Positions 8,832 through 18,363 are shown, counted from the stretch's first letter. The stretch: 64,000 nucleotides of DNA from AG-339-G14 sp902553315 (GCA_902553315.1 CACDKN010000001.1:310001-374000); one strand, 5' to 3'. The notes: generated from the sequence alone by a model not told the origin. Numbers and translations: made by a program.

Positions 8832-9851
8832 TTGAATCTAGAAATAAATTCTGAACAAGATAGTTGGCTTGAAAACTCTTTAAAGTACCTAAACTTTGGA
8901 AGGATTGCTAAACAAGAAAAATTAAGAATTGAATCTAGTCAGAGAAGCTTCTTTAGAATAACTTCAAAAGACTATAACTCTATTATTTTGATGGTTGTTC
9001 CTCATGGGATTGATGAGTCTGTGCGTTCTTTCGTAGACAAGGCGGAAATATTCAAAAAATATAGTGTTAATGTTCCAAATGTCTATTCATATGATTTAAA
9101 GCTCGGATTAATATTAGTAGAAGACTTTGGGGACAATATTTATCAATATAATTTGCAAGAAGATCCAGATTATTTTTACGAAAAGGCAATAAATGAATTG
9201 GTAAATATTCAGTCAATCAAGAAAGATGTCAAGAATTTTAACAGGCTTGATCAAAAATTATTTAGTGATAATTGGATTCTATTCGAAGACTTCTTTTATA
9301 AAAGTTTTTTAGAACTTTCTGATTACAATATTCTCTCTTCAATAAAGGATAAATATGAATTTGTGTGTAGTGAATTACTCGATCAGCCTCAAGTGATATG
9401 TCATTATGATTTTGAATGTAGAAATTTAATTTTAACTCCATCTGGAAAAGCAGGAGTTTTAGATTTTCAAGATGCTTTGAATGGTCCCATAGGTTTAGAT
9501 TTGGCTTCACTATTTAAAGATCTCTATTATGAGTGGCCACAAGAAAGAGTTTCCAAATGGTATAAAATTTATTTGAACAAAATCAAAGAAAACCTTGGGA
9601 TAGAACTTAAATATGAAACTTTAGTCAGATATATTGATTTCGCAAGTATTCAAAGACAAGTGAGAATTTTGGGTAAACTTTCTCAAGTCTTTGAAGAACT
9701 TGATAGAAAAGAAAGGTTGAAAGACTTTCCAACATTACTAGGCTACTTGATCAATACGTCTGCAAAATATGATGAATTAAGAAACTTATCTATTGGAATG
9801 ACTGATTTAAAAAATCCCCTTCAAAATAAAATGGAAGCAGTTCTAATATGA
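8832..9851 (+). CDS. amgK: N-acetylmuramate/N-acetylglucosamine kinase, AmgK type
   Basis: Phosphorylates C1 of MurNAc (and GlcNAc) recovered from peptidoglycan turnover, bypassing de novo UDP-MurNAc synthesis. It has the aminoglycoside-phosphotransferase fold: the Brenner motif HYDFECRN (His191, catalytic Asp193, Asn198) and LDFQDA with metal-binding Asp211, followed by GPIGLDLASL. The start is TTG 8832, ten bases after the upstream stop, with AGGA before it. It overlaps murU by 4 bp (ATGA), and the amgK-murU pair next to lptD reproduces the Pseudomonas arrangement, which supports the specific assignment over generic APH. Confidence 0.85.
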   Translation: MNLEINSEQDSWLENSLKYLNFGRIAKQEKLRIESSQRSFFRITSKDYNSIILMVVPHGIDESVRSFVDKAEIFKKYSVNVPNVYSYDLKLGLILVEDFGDNIYQYNLQEDPDYFYEKAINELVNIQSIKKDVKNFNRLDQKLFSDNWILFEDFFYKSFLELSDYNILSSIKDKYEFVCSELLDQPQVICHYDFECRNLILTPSGKAGVLDFQDALNGPIGLDLASLFKDLYYEWPQERVSKWYKIYLNKIKENLGIELKYETLVRYIDFASIQRQVRILGKLSQVFEELDRKERLKDFPTLLGYLINTSAKYDELRNLSIGMTDLKNPLQNKMEAVLI

Positions 9852-10513
9852 AGGCGTTTATCTTAGCAGCAGGTAAAGGAGAAAGGCTTAAACCTTTAAC
9901 AAATGATTGTCCAAAACCACTTATATTAATTAAAGGTAAGCCTTTATTGGAGTGGAATTTAATAAAACTTAGAAGCGCTGGAATTAACGAAGTTGTAATT
10001 AACTTGCACTATTTAGGAGAAGAAATAATTAAATATTTTGGAAATGGAAAATCTTTTGATATGAAAATAGTATATTCAGAAGAAAGTGAATTATTAGGTA
10101 CGGGCGGGGCGTTAATTCATGCAAAAAAATATTTAGATAATTCACCTTTTCTTCTTATGAGTGGAGATTTATGGACTAATTATCCCCTACAACGATTAAT
10201 TTCTTATAAAACAAAGAGCAAAGCTCATCTTATTTCAGTAAGAGAAAAATTAAATCGTCATGGAGATTTTGATTTGCTGGATTCCAAAATTAATATTGAA
10301 TTGAGTAAAAAAGAATACACTTATTCAGGAATATCTCTTATAGATCCAGAAATAATCCCTCAAGAGACTCCAAGCAATAAAGAACTGTGGAAAGACTTAT
10401 TATTGCCCTATGCTGAAAGAAAACTTTTGTCAGGGGAGGTCTTTCAAGGTGTGGTAAAAAACATTAATGAAAAAAGCGATATCGAAGAGTTAGACGTCTT
10501 AATCGCTGAATAG
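9848..10513 (+). CDS. murU: N-acetylmuramate alpha-1-phosphate uridylyltransferase
   Basis: Uses UTP to convert MurNAc-1-phosphate to UDP-MurNAc in the AmgK-MurU recycling route, which in Pseudomonas gives intrinsic fosfomycin tolerance. The 221-residue nucleotidyltransferase has the signature AAGKGERLKPLT (7-18), PKPL (22-25), the GTGGAL sugar-binding stretch and a metal-binding Asp in SGDLW. The similar RmlA and GlmU enzymes are longer, and the coupled amgK gene directs the call. It is translationally coupled to amgK by a 4-bp overlap. Confidence 0.87.
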   Translation: MKAFILAAGKGERLKPLTNDCPKPLILIKGKPLLEWNLIKLRSAGINEVVINLHYLGEEIIKYFGNGKSFDMKIVYSEESELLGTGGALIHAKKYLDNSPFLLMSGDLWTNYPLQRLISYKTKSKAHLISVREKLNRHGDFDLLDSKINIELSKKEYTYSGISLIDPEIIPQETPSNKELWKDLLLPYAERKLLSGEVFQGVVKNINEKSDIEELDVLIAE

Positions 10514-10525
10514 TAAAATTTGAAA

Positions 10526-11194
10526 ATGTCTAAACAATCAAACGTAATAGCCCCCTCAATTTTATCAGCTGATTTTGCAAGGTTAGGCGAAGAAGTAAAA
10601 GATGTGCTCAGAGCCGGAGCAGACTGGATTCACTTCGATGTTATGGATAATCATTTTGTCCCAAACCTGACTGTTGGCCCAATGGTTTGTGAATCTTTGA
10701 GAAAAAACGATATCAATTGTCCCATTGACGTCCACTTAATGGTAGAGCCAGTAGATGACCTCATTAAAATGTTTGCAGACAGCGGTGCTACTTCTATCAC
10801 TTTTCATCCTGAAGCATCTAAGGATCCTGAGAAGTCTCTCGAGCTTATTGAAAATCTTGGTTGCAAACCCGGATTAGTTTTAAATCCAGATGTATCATTA
10901 AATGTTTTAAAACCATTTTTAAAGGATCTTTATATAGTTTTATTGATGAGCGTTTTTCCTGGATTTGGCGGTCAAAAATTTATTCCAGAAGTTATAGAAA
11001 AAATAAGAGATCTGAGAAACTTGATTGATGAGAGTGAGAAAAAAATACGCTTAGAAGTCGATGGTGGAGTAAATTCAGATAACGTCTCTCAAATTTCTCT
11101 AGCAGGTGCAGATACTTTTGTTGCAGGATCTGCTATCTTCAATCACAAAAATTATTCCCATGCGGTTAAAACTCTTAGGGATAATTTTTCTTAG
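10526..11194 (+). CDS. rpe: Ribulose-phosphate 3-epimerase
   Basis: Interconverts ribulose-5-phosphate and xylulose-5-phosphate in the pentose phosphate pathway. A (beta/alpha)8 barrel with IAPSILSADFARLG near the N-terminus, HFDVMDNHFVPN and DVHLMVE (metal-binding His and Asp), the phosphate-binding PGFGGQKF and LEVDGGV with the second catalytic Asp. The usual SVNPGFGGQ reads SVFPGFGGQ here. I take ATG 10526; a TTG two codons upstream (10520) is possible. In many gammaproteobacteria rpe precedes gph and trpE; here gph is missing, but trpE still follows within 400 bp. Confidence 0.95.
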   Translation: MSKQSNVIAPSILSADFARLGEEVKDVLRAGADWIHFDVMDNHFVPNLTVGPMVCESLRKNDINCPIDVHLMVEPVDDLIKMFADSGATSITFHPEASKDPEKSLELIENLGCKPGLVLNPDVSLNVLKPFLKDLYIVLLMSVFPGFGGQKFIPEVIEKIRDLRNLIDESEKKIRLEVDGGVNSDNVSQISLAGADTFVAGSAIFNHKNYSHAVKTLRDNFS

Positions 11195-11558
11195 CATACA
11201 TTCAGCTTTTGGATTTGCTGAAACTGATTGCGAAGAAGAATACTCCTATGACAATAATTCTAAAAGTTGCGTTAAGTTTCTAATCAGTGACTTTGACAGA
11301 AAAAAAGGATTAATGTTTAAGAAAGAATTAAAACCAAACCACCAACTTCATTTTCTCTGGAAAGATGAACAGGTGAGATGTATGTGGATGAAAAATACAA
11401 GTATTCCGATAGATATTTTATTCATAGATCAAGACAAGGAATTAGTGCTTGAAAAAGGAATTCCCTACTCAAAAGAAAGAATTTGTCATGAAGCCATAAT
11501 TGTGGTCGAAGCAAATAGGGGAGAATTATCAAAAAAATTTGGCCTGAATTATCAGTAA
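11160..11558 (+). CDS. Exported DUF192 (COG1430) family protein
   Basis: A 132-residue protein with a signal peptide (MRLKLLGIIFLSIHSAFGFA) and a DUF192 domain: RKKGLMF, the central CMWMKNTSIPIDILFID and VVEANRGELSKKFGL. The family is a small beta fold of unknown biochemical role, usually exported or membrane-linked. I place the start at ATG 11160, inside the end of rpe (35-bp overlap), because this gives a complete signal peptide; upstream in-frame codons at 11106 only extend into rpe. Two or three Cys residues follow the signal peptide. Function unknown. Confidence 0.82.
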   Translation: MRLKLLGIIFLSIHSAFGFAETDCEEEYSYDNNSKSCVKFLISDFDRKKGLMFKKELKPNHQLHFLWKDEQVRCMWMKNTSIPIDILFIDQDKELVLEKGIPYSKERICHEAIIVVEANRGELSKKFGLNYQ

Positions 11559-11570
11559 AATTCATAAAAA

Positions 11571-12917
11571 ATGAAACGTAAAACTTTTTTTAAAAAAATT
11601 CCAAGTGAAGAAATTACTCCCTTAGAAATTTACATGAGATTTTTGGATGATAAAAATTCTTATTTTTTTGAGAGCGTTGAAGGCGGAGAGAAATGGGCCA
11701 AATATTCTATTATTGGATTGCCTACAGACAAAAAAATAAAATTATCGGATTCTCCACTTGATGAAATTGACGATTTTATGAAGTCTCAAAAAGTTGAAAG
11801 AATTGAAGGCTTGCCAGATTTTACCGGCGGTCTAGTAGGATACTTTAGTTACGACACAATTAGACACATTGAAAAAAAATTAAGCAATTCTAAAAAACCC
11901 CAATTAAATTATGCCGAAATTTCTTTGATGATTTCTGATGAATTAATAGTTTATGATAATTATGAAAAAAATTTATTTATTATTGTTAACGACTTTGAGA
12001 AAAATGAGAAGCTAGCTAATTCAAGAATAGATGAAATTCTCCAACAAATTAAGACACCACTTGAAGATCAAGAAAACTCAAAAAAAAGTAAAATTGAATT
12101 CAGTTCGTCAGTTTCAAAAAAAGATTATTTACACAACGTAAAAAAAATTAAAGATTACATTCTCGAAGGTGACGTTATGCAGGTTGTCTATGGTCAGGAA
12201 TTCTCTACAAATTTTGAAGGTTCTCCAATGTCTCTTTATAAGGCACTGAGAAAGCTAAACCCTTCTCCTTATATGTATTTTCTTAAGATAGATGATCTTC
12301 ACATTGTAGGAGCTTCCCCAGAAATTTTAGTTAGATTACAAAACAATCAAGTCACAGTGAGACCAATTGCAGGAACGGTTAAAAGAGGGAAAGATGAAAC
12401 AGAAGACCAAGAATTGGCAAAAAAATTACTTAATGATGAAAAAGAAATTGCCGAACATTTAATGCTGATAGATCTAGGAAGAAATGATGTAGGAAGGATT
12501 GCAAATATTGGCAGTGTTGAAACCACGGATCAAATGGTTATTGAAAAGTATTCTCATGTAATGCATTTAGTTTCTAATGTCATCGGCGATTTAAAACAAG
12601 GACAATCAGCAATTGACGTGCTAAAAGCAACCTTACCAGCAGGGACTCTTTCCGGAGCTCCTAAAGTAAGAGCAATGGAAATTATTGAAGAGCTTGAACC
12701 CGATAGGAGGGGAGTTTACGGAGGAGCAATTGGCTACCTTTCTTGGACGGGAAATATGGATACAGCGATAGCTATAAGAACAGCGATTATTCAAAAAAAT
12801 GTATTGAAAGTTAGAGCTGGAGGAGGAATCGTGCACGACTCAGATCCTGAAGCAGAGTATCAAGAATCTCTAAACAAAGCTCAATCTATCTTTAATGCTC
12901 TTGAGGAGATGGATTAA
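11571..12917 (+). CDS. trpE: Anthranilate synthase component I
   Basis: Converts chorismate and ammonia or glutamine to anthranilate, the first step of tryptophan synthesis. The chorismate-binding C-terminal half shows ASPEILVR, RPIAGTVKRG, LIDLGRNDVGR, a GTLSGAPKVRAMEII segment and YGGAIGY, and the Mg-binding Glu lies in EAEYQE near the end. At 448 residues it is shorter than many TrpE proteins, with the trimming in the N-terminal domain; the N-terminal FFES stretch matches the LLES tryptophan-binding region. Its stop overlaps the trpG start by 1 bp. PabB is the alternative, but linkage to trpD and trpC argues for TrpE. Confidence 0.94.
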   Translation: MKRKTFFKKIPSEEITPLEIYMRFLDDKNSYFFESVEGGEKWAKYSIIGLPTDKKIKLSDSPLDEIDDFMKSQKVERIEGLPDFTGGLVGYFSYDTIRHIEKKLSNSKKPQLNYAEISLMISDELIVYDNYEKNLFIIVNDFEKNEKLANSRIDEILQQIKTPLEDQENSKKSKIEFSSSVSKKDYLHNVKKIKDYILEGDVMQVVYGQEFSTNFEGSPMSLYKALRKLNPSPYMYFLKIDDLHIVGASPEILVRLQNNQVTVRPIAGTVKRGKDETEDQELAKKLLNDEKEIAEHLMLIDLGRNDVGRIANIGSVETTDQMVIEKYSHVMHLVSNVIGDLKQGQSAIDVLKATLPAGTLSGAPKVRAMEIIEELEPDRRGVYGGAIGYLSWTGNMDTAIAIRTAIIQKNVLKVRAGGGIVHDSDPEAEYQESLNKAQSIFNALEEMD

Positions 12918-13483
12918 TGCTTTTGATGATTGACAATTATGATTCTTTTACTTACAACCTAGTTCAATATTTTGGCGAGCTTGGGCAAGAGGTAAAAGTT
13001 TTCAGAAATGATGAAATCTCAGTAGAAGATGTTAAGAATTTAAAACCAGAATATTTAGTTATTTCTCCCGGACCTTGCGCTCCAAAACAGGCTGGAGTTT
13101 CTTTAGAGCTTATAAAAACTTTCAAAGGAAAATTTCCAATTCTTGGAGTTTGTTTAGGACATCAGGCAATAGGCGAGGCTTTTGGTGGAAAAATTATCAA
13201 GGCTCCCGTTCCAATGCATGGGAAACTTTCTAGAATTAAGCATGACGCGAATTTTTTATATAGAGGAATTGACGATAACTTTACTGTGACTCGCTATCAC
13301 TCTTTAATTATTGACCCAGGTTCTTTGCCAAATGAAGTTCTTGTGAACGCAACTTCTGAAGACGGAATTATTATGGGCATCCATCACGAAAGTTTAAAAA
13401 TAGCCGGCGTTCAATTTCATCCAGAATCTATAAAAACTCAAAATGGAAAAAAAATATTATCAAATTTTTTGGATTTCAAATGA
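12917..13483 (+). CDS. trpG: Anthranilate synthase component II (glutamine amidotransferase)
   Basis: Provides ammonia from glutamine to TrpE and may also serve p-aminobenzoate synthase, as in species with one shared amidotransferase. Class I GATase motifs: DNYDSFTYNL at the N-terminus, SPGPCAP, the nucleophile Cys79 in GVCLGHQ, and the His-Glu pair in FHPES near residue 170. At 188 residues it is full length. It starts on the last base of the trpE stop (TAATG) and overlaps trpD by 4 bp. Confidence 0.94.
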   Translation: MLLMIDNYDSFTYNLVQYFGELGQEVKVFRNDEISVEDVKNLKPEYLVISPGPCAPKQAGVSLELIKTFKGKFPILGVCLGHQAIGEAFGGKIIKAPVPMHGKLSRIKHDANFLYRGIDDNFTVTRYHSLIIDPGSLPNEVLVNATSEDGIIMGIHHESLKIAGVQFHPESIKTQNGKKILSNFLDFK

Positions 13484-14499
13484 ATATAGAAAAAATAATT
13501 TCAAATGCAACCGGTGGCTCAGATCTTAGTGAAGAAGAAACATTCCAGATAATTGATGCAATCTTCGAGGGAAAAATTTCAGAAGAAAAAATAATTTCTT
13601 TTCTTCAAGCATTGTCTGAAAAGGGTGAATCTGTTGAAGAAATCGTTGGTGCCGTAAAAAGTATGCGCAAACATTCAATTAAAGTTAATACTAATCTTAA
13701 AGACTTAGTAGATTGTTGTGGAACAGGAGGTTTGGGAAAAAATATAATGAATATTTCAACTTGTTCTGCTTTTGTTGCTGCTGCTGGAGGGGTAAAGATA
13801 GCAAAGCATGGTAACAGAACCTCTACTGGAGTAAGCGGAAGCGCTGACATTCTGGAAGCAGCAGGAGTTAACATTTCAATTGATTCTGAACAAGTTTCCA
13901 AATGTCTAGAATCTGTTGGTATAGGTTTTATGTTTGCTCAAAATCATCATCCAGGTATGAAATATGTGATGCCAGCCAGAGCAAAAATAGGAAAAAAAAC
14001 AATATTCAATTTACTTGGACCATTGACAAACCCAGCAGGAGCATTGAAACAAAACATAGGAGTATTTGATAAGAAATGGATAATCCCAATTATTGAAACT
14101 CTAAAAAAACTTGGCGCTGAGAGAGCATTGGTCTTCCACTCAGAAGATGGTTTGGATGAGATTAGCGCTGCTAAAAAAACTTATGTAGCAGAATTAAAAG
14201 AAAATAAAATTATAGAGTTTGAAATAGAACCTGAGGATTTTGATATTGAAAATTTTGACATCAACCTTTTAAAAGTTACCTCTGCAAAAGATAGTTATGA
14301 GAAAGTTATGAAGACTTTGAATGGATCTTTCCCAGCTGGAGAGGAAATAATCAAATTAAATGCTGCAGCAATTATCTATACTTCAGGTCTCGCGAGTTCA
14401 ATCGATCATGGATTTTCGATTGCTGAAAAGATAATACATTCAGGAAAAGCAAATGAAAAACTTCAAGCATTAATAGAAATCTCAAATAGCTTCAAATGA
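13480..14499 (+). CDS. trpD: Anthranilate phosphoribosyltransferase
   Basis: Transfers phosphoribose from PRPP to anthranilate, the second step of tryptophan synthesis. Signatures: CCGTGGLGKNIMNIST (phosphate loop), KHGNRTSTGVSGSADILEA, HHPGMKYVMPARAKIGKKT and FNLLGPLTNPA. The length of 339 residues fits the stand-alone enzyme. It overlaps trpG and trpC by 4 bp each, giving a four-gene trpEGDC operon. trpF, trpB and trpA are not in the window. Confidence 0.95.
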   Translation: MNIEKIISNATGGSDLSEEETFQIIDAIFEGKISEEKIISFLQALSEKGESVEEIVGAVKSMRKHSIKVNTNLKDLVDCCGTGGLGKNIMNISTCSAFVAAAGGVKIAKHGNRTSTGVSGSADILEAAGVNISIDSEQVSKCLESVGIGFMFAQNHHPGMKYVMPARAKIGKKTIFNLLGPLTNPAGALKQNIGVFDKKWIIPIIETLKKLGAERALVFHSEDGLDEISAAKKTYVAELKENKIIEFEIEPEDFDIENFDINLLKVTSAKDSYEKVMKTLNGSFPAGEEIIKLNAAAIIYTSGLASSIDHGFSIAEKIIHSGKANEKLQALIEISNSFK

Positions 14500-15287
14500 A
14501 TATTTTAGAAAGAATTATACAAGAGACTAAAAATACAATTCAGAAATCTAAAATGAAGAAATCTCTGCATGATCTTGAAGAGTTGTCAGAACAATATATA
14601 AAAAGAGAGTTTACAAAATCAATTCAGAATAAAATTTCTTTAAATCAACATGCGATTATTGCTGAAATAAAAAAAGCTTCGCCAAGTAAGGGCAATATAA
14701 GAGATGAATTTAATCCAGTAGAAATTGCAAATGACTATGAAAAAAACGGCGCATCTTGTTTAAGCGTCCTCACTGACAAGCCTTTTTTTAAAGGAGACAT
14801 TGATTATCTTGATTTGATAAGGAAAGAAGTAGAGATTCCACTTTTGAGGAAAGATTTCATCGTAGATGAATATCAGATTATCGAGACCAAGGCGTTTGGA
14901 GCAGATTGTCTCCTTCTTATTGTCGCTGCTTTGGATAAATTTCAATTGAAAGACTTTTTTGATTATGCTACTTACATTAATTTAGATGTGTTAGTCGAGG
15001 TACATAACCTAGATGAACTCGAAACCGCTTTAACCATTTCGCCAAATCTTATTGGCATTAATAATAGAAATCTATCTACATTTGAAGTAAGTATTCAGAA
15101 CTCTATAGACCTAAAAGACAATATCCCTGAAACGGTTACTTTAATTTCTGAAAGCGGGATAAACAATGCATCAGATCTAAAAATCCTTTCAGATGCAGGA
15201 ATTAATGGATTTTTAATTGGGGAGTTATTTATGAAACAAATTTCTCCCGGAAAAGCTTTAAAAGAGTTAATCTCAGAAAGTGTTTAA
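14496..15287 (+). CDS. trpC: Indole-3-glycerol phosphate synthase
   Basis: Closes the ring of 1-(2-carboxyphenylamino)-1-deoxyribulose 5-phosphate to indole-3-glycerol phosphate. A (beta/alpha)8 barrel with AEIKKASPSKG, LSVLTDKPFFKG, LLRKDFIVDEYQI, LLIVAAL, LVEVHN, IGINNRNL and SESGI, all family hallmarks. At 263 residues it is the monofunctional form without the TrpF domain found in E. coli. Its 3' end overlaps the convergent purD gene by 4 bp, and no terminator separates the two operons. Confidence 0.95.
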   Translation: MNILERIIQETKNTIQKSKMKKSLHDLEELSEQYIKREFTKSIQNKISLNQHAIIAEIKKASPSKGNIRDEFNPVEIANDYEKNGASCLSVLTDKPFFKGDIDYLDLIRKEVEIPLLRKDFIVDEYQIIETKAFGADCLLLIVAALDKFQLKDFFDYATYINLDVLVEVHNLDELETALTISPNLIGINNRNLSTFEVSIQNSIDLKDNIPETVTLISESGINNASDLKILSDAGINGFLIGELFMKQISPGKALKELISESV

Positions 15288-16552
15288 TTAATTTTTCTTT
15301 GTCCAATATCAGAGCGATAAAAGGACCCTTGCCAATTTATTTTTTCAACTGCTGTGTATGCTAAATCGATTGCTTTATCTAATTCCTCATTTTTAGAAGT
15401 TATGCATAATACTCTGCCACCATCGGTAAGAATTTTTCCGTCTTTAGATTTTGTACCGCAATGGAAAACTTTTAGATCTTCGGTATCCTCAGGGATCCCT
15501 TTAATTTCATAGCCTTTTTCATAGTATTCTGGGTACCCACCAGAAGCGAGAATAACTCCTACGGAAACTTTTTTCTCCCATTCTACTGCAAAGTCATTTA
15601 GCTTTTTTTCACATGCTTTGAAACACATTTCAAGAAAGTCACTTTTCATTCTCAAAAGAATTGGTTGAGTTTCAGGATCTCCAAATCTGCAGTTGTACTC
15701 CAAAACTTTTATTTTATTTTTATTTATCATCAAACCTGCATAAAGAAATCCTTTGTAGGTTATCCCTCTTTTTTTCAGTTCTTCCAAAGTAGGTTTGATA
15801 ATTGATTCAAGAATTTCTTTATTCATTTCTTCGTTAATTAACTTGGTTGGAGAATATGCTCCCATACCACCAGTATTAGGACCTTTGTCGTTATCATCCC
15901 TCTGTTTATGATCTTGAGAGGTAGCAAGCGGAATTATATTGTCTCCATCAGTTAAAACTATAAAGCTTGCTTCGTCTCCAGTTAGGAATTCCTCGATAAT
16001 TATTTTTGAACCCGCACTTCCTATTTTTTTATCCAACATGAAAGATGTAATTGCTTTTTTAGCTTCATTTTTACTAAAAGCTACAACAACACCTTTTCCT
16101 GCGGCAAGCCCATCTGCTTTGATGACAATTGGAATTTTTTGATGATCTAAGTAATCTAGAGCAGTTTCAGCTTTATCAAATTCTGCATAATTTGCAGTTG
16201 GGATATTAGCTGAGACAAGAACTTCTTTCATAAAATTTTTTGATCCCTCTAATCTTGCTCCTTTTGAGCAAGGTCCCAAACACAATAATCCTTCTTCCTC
16301 GAATCGATCAACTATTCCTGACACTAATGGATTTTCTGGCCCAACTATTGTTAGATCAATTTTCTTTTCTTTAGCAAATAACAAAAGAGAATCGATATCG
16401 TTTGCTTCAATATCTACATTTTTTATTTTTTTCTCTCTCTCTGTCCCAGCATTACCGGGAGCGACAAATATTATGTTAGCTAATTTACTCTGTGAGATTT
16501 TCCATGCTATTGCATGTTCTCTTCCTCCTGAACCAATTACCAGAACATCCAT
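15284..16552 (-). CDS. purD: Phosphoribosylamine-glycine ligase
   Basis: ATP-dependent joining of phosphoribosylamine and glycine, step 2 of purine synthesis. ATP-grasp enzyme of 422 residues: VIGSGGREHA at the N-terminus, APGNAGT, VGPENPLVSG, the ATP-binding KADGLAAGKGVVVA, EEFLTGDEAS, the glycine-rich GPNTGGMGAYSP, and the metal-binding NCRFGDPETQ. The gene directly abuts purH, in the order fis-purH-purD found in Pseudomonas. Confidence 0.96.
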   Translation of the reverse strand: MDVLVIGSGGREHAIAWKISQSKLANIIFVAPGNAGTEREKKIKNVDIEANDIDSLLLFAKEKKIDLTIVGPENPLVSGIVDRFEEEGLLCLGPCSKGARLEGSKNFMKEVLVSANIPTANYAEFDKAETALDYLDHQKIPIVIKADGLAAGKGVVVAFSKNEAKKAITSFMLDKKIGSAGSKIIIEEFLTGDEASFIVLTDGDNIIPLATSQDHKQRDDNDKGPNTGGMGAYSPTKLINEEMNKEILESIIKPTLEELKKRGITYKGFLYAGLMINKNKIKVLEYNCRFGDPETQPILLRMKSDFLEMCFKACEKKLNDFAVEWEKKVSVGVILASGGYPEYYEKGYEIKGIPEDTEDLKVFHCGTKSKDGKILTDGGRVLCITSKNEELDKAIDLAYTAVEKINWQGSFYRSDIGQRKIN

Positions 16553-18112
16553 CTAGTGTCTAAAGTGTCTCATTCCGGTAAAAATCATTATCATATTATT
16601 TTCGTCTGCAGCTTGAATAACCTCTTCGTCTCTCATAGAACCTCCAGGTTGGATTACGCAAGTAATTCTATTTTTAGCAGCTTCATCAATACTGTCTCGA
16701 AAAGGAAAAAATGCGTCTGACGCCATGCAGGAACCTTCTAAGTTAAAACTCGCTTTTTTGGCCTTGCTCACGGCGATTTCTGCGCTGTCTATTCTACTCA
16801 TCTGTCCAGCACCAATTCCCAAAGTCTGATTATCTTTTGCATAGACGATGGCATTTGATTTTACATATTTACAAACTTTCCAGGCGAATATTGAATTTTC
16901 AATTTCAGCTTCGTTAGCTTTTCTTTTCGAAACAACTTTTAAATCTTTAAAATCAATTTCACCTATATCTATGCTTTGCAAAAGCAGACCTGAATTAACT
17001 GAATGATATTTAATACCGCTTGAACTTTTTTTTAAATTTTTTACTTCGAGAAGACGAATATTTTTCTTATCACTAAAAGCTTTTAAAGCTTCAGGTGAAA
17101 AACTTGGAGCAGCCACAACCTCAATGAACTGTTTTTCTTTCATAAACAAGGCTGTGGTTTCGTCTAACTCATTATTGAAGGCTATTATTCCTCCAAAAGC
17201 CGATGTGGGATCACAGGCAAAGGCTTTTTTATAAGCGATTAAATTTTCCTTGGAAGAGGCAACGCCGCAAGGATTAGCATGTTTCACTATTACGCAAGTT
17301 GGGAGAGAAAAATTACTTACACATTCTATTGCTGCGTCTGTATCAGCAATATTGTTATAGGAAAGCTCTTTTCCTTGGATTTGATTCGAAGAAGATATTC
17401 CGCTTGATTCGGTTTTTGAATCTTCATAAAAAGCAGCAAATTGATGAGGATTTTCTCCATACCTTAGATCACTGATCTTTTTATATTTATCAAAAATTAA
17501 ATTTGGAAAGTCCTCTTCTTTAGTGGGATTAAAATATTTAGAAATGGCCAGGTCATATTCTGAAATTTTATTGAAAGCTTTACGCGCCAATACATATCTA
17601 GTTTCGTAACTCACTTCATTGTTTTCACTAAACTCATCAATGAAATCAGAGTAGTTTTCAGGTGATGAAAGTACTGTTACGTAGTAAAAGTTTTTTGCAG
17701 CAGCCCTTATTATGGTTGGGCCTCCAATATCTATATTCTCAATAGTTTCTTCTAATGAAGCTTTTTTCTTAACTGTTTCTTCAAAGGGATAAAGGTTAAT
17801 CACTACTAAATCAATTTCTTCAATAAAGTTTTCTTTAACTTCATCAAAATCTTTTTCTCTTCTAGATAATATTCCCGCGTGTATTTTTGGATGAAGAGTT
17901 TTTACTCTTCCTTCCATCATTTCAGGAGAGCCTGTAAAGTCTGAAACTTCTTTTACTTTTATACCTTCATCTTCCAAATGTTTTAGCGTTCCTCCCGTAG
18001 ATACTATTTCTACGCCTCCATTTTCAAGAGATTTGGCTAGTTCGGATATTCCTGATTTATCTGAAACACTTAATAAAGCTCGTTTTATTTTTACCGAAGT
18101 GTTCTTGGACAT
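16553..18112 (-). CDS. purH: Bifunctional AICAR formyltransferase / IMP cyclohydrolase
   Basis: Catalyses the last two steps to IMP. The N-terminal methylglyoxal-synthase-like cyclohydrolase domain (about 1-195) begins ALLSVSDKSG and contains STGGTLKHLE and GRVKTLHPKIHAGIL. The C-terminal formyltransferase has LRYGENPHQFAAFY, VKHANPCGVA with the catalytic Lys-His, and ASDAFFPFRDSID and IQPGGSMRDEEVI near the end. Length 519 residues, as expected. It uses 10-formyl-THF, linking purine synthesis to the folate genes in this window. It starts 2 bp after the fis stop. Confidence 0.96.
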   Translation of the reverse strand: MSKNTSVKIKRALLSVSDKSGISELAKSLENGGVEIVSTGGTLKHLEDEGIKVKEVSDFTGSPEMMEGRVKTLHPKIHAGILSRREKDFDEVKENFIEEIDLVVINLYPFEETVKKKASLEETIENIDIGGPTIIRAAAKNFYYVTVLSSPENYSDFIDEFSENNEVSYETRYVLARKAFNKISEYDLAISKYFNPTKEEDFPNLIFDKYKKISDLRYGENPHQFAAFYEDSKTESSGISSSNQIQGKELSYNNIADTDAAIECVSNFSLPTCVIVKHANPCGVASSKENLIAYKKAFACDPTSAFGGIIAFNNELDETTALFMKEKQFIEVVAAPSFSPEALKAFSDKKNIRLLEVKNLKKSSSGIKYHSVNSGLLLQSIDIGEIDFKDLKVVSKRKANEAEIENSIFAWKVCKYVKSNAIVYAKDNQTLGIGAGQMSRIDSAEIAVSKAKKASFNLEGSCMASDAFFPFRDSIDEAAKNRITCVIQPGGSMRDEEVIQAADENNMIMIFTGMRHFRH

Positions 18113-18114
18113 AA

Positions 18115-18354
18115 TTAAATGAGATTGTGAAATTTTAATTTAGTTCTTAGTGTGCCTCTATTTATTCCAAGCATTTTACAAGCTTCTGATTGATTCCAAT
18201 TGCAATGAATCATAACTTCTTCTAGCAGAGGTTTTTCCACTTCTTTCATAACCATTTCGAATACGTCTTTAGGTTTATTCCCATCAAGATTTTTGAAGTA
18301 TCTTCTCATTGAAAGACCGACTTGATATTTGAGAGTTTTCTTTTCTTCGTTCAA
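18115..18354 (-). CDS. fis: Fis family nucleoid-associated DNA-binding protein
   Basis: Homodimeric DNA-bending protein that shapes the nucleoid and activates rRNA promoters in E. coli. The 79-residue protein is shorter than the 98-residue E. coli Fis, missing part of the N-terminal beta-hairpin arms. The C-terminal helix-turn-helix ACKMLGINRGTLRTKLK (about 57-73) is clear and is preceded by NQSE, typical of Fis and of NtrC C-termini. Its place directly upstream of purH matches Pseudomonas, but dusB, which normally precedes fis, is absent. Confidence 0.92.
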   Translation of the reverse strand: MNEEKKTLKYQVGLSMRRYFKNLDGNKPKDVFEMVMKEVEKPLLEEVMIHCNWNQSEACKMLGINRGTLRTKLKFHNLI

Positions 18355-18363
18355 TGGTTACTT

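Noticed and set aside
11106..11159. In-frame extension of the DUF192 ORF into rpe
   Set aside because: ATG 11160 yields a clean signal peptide; the upstream residues are only rpe read in another frame.
18115..18354. Fis as a truncated NtrC-type regulator fragment
   Set aside because: The whole length aligns with Fis apart from a shorter N-terminus, and synteny with purH supports Fis.
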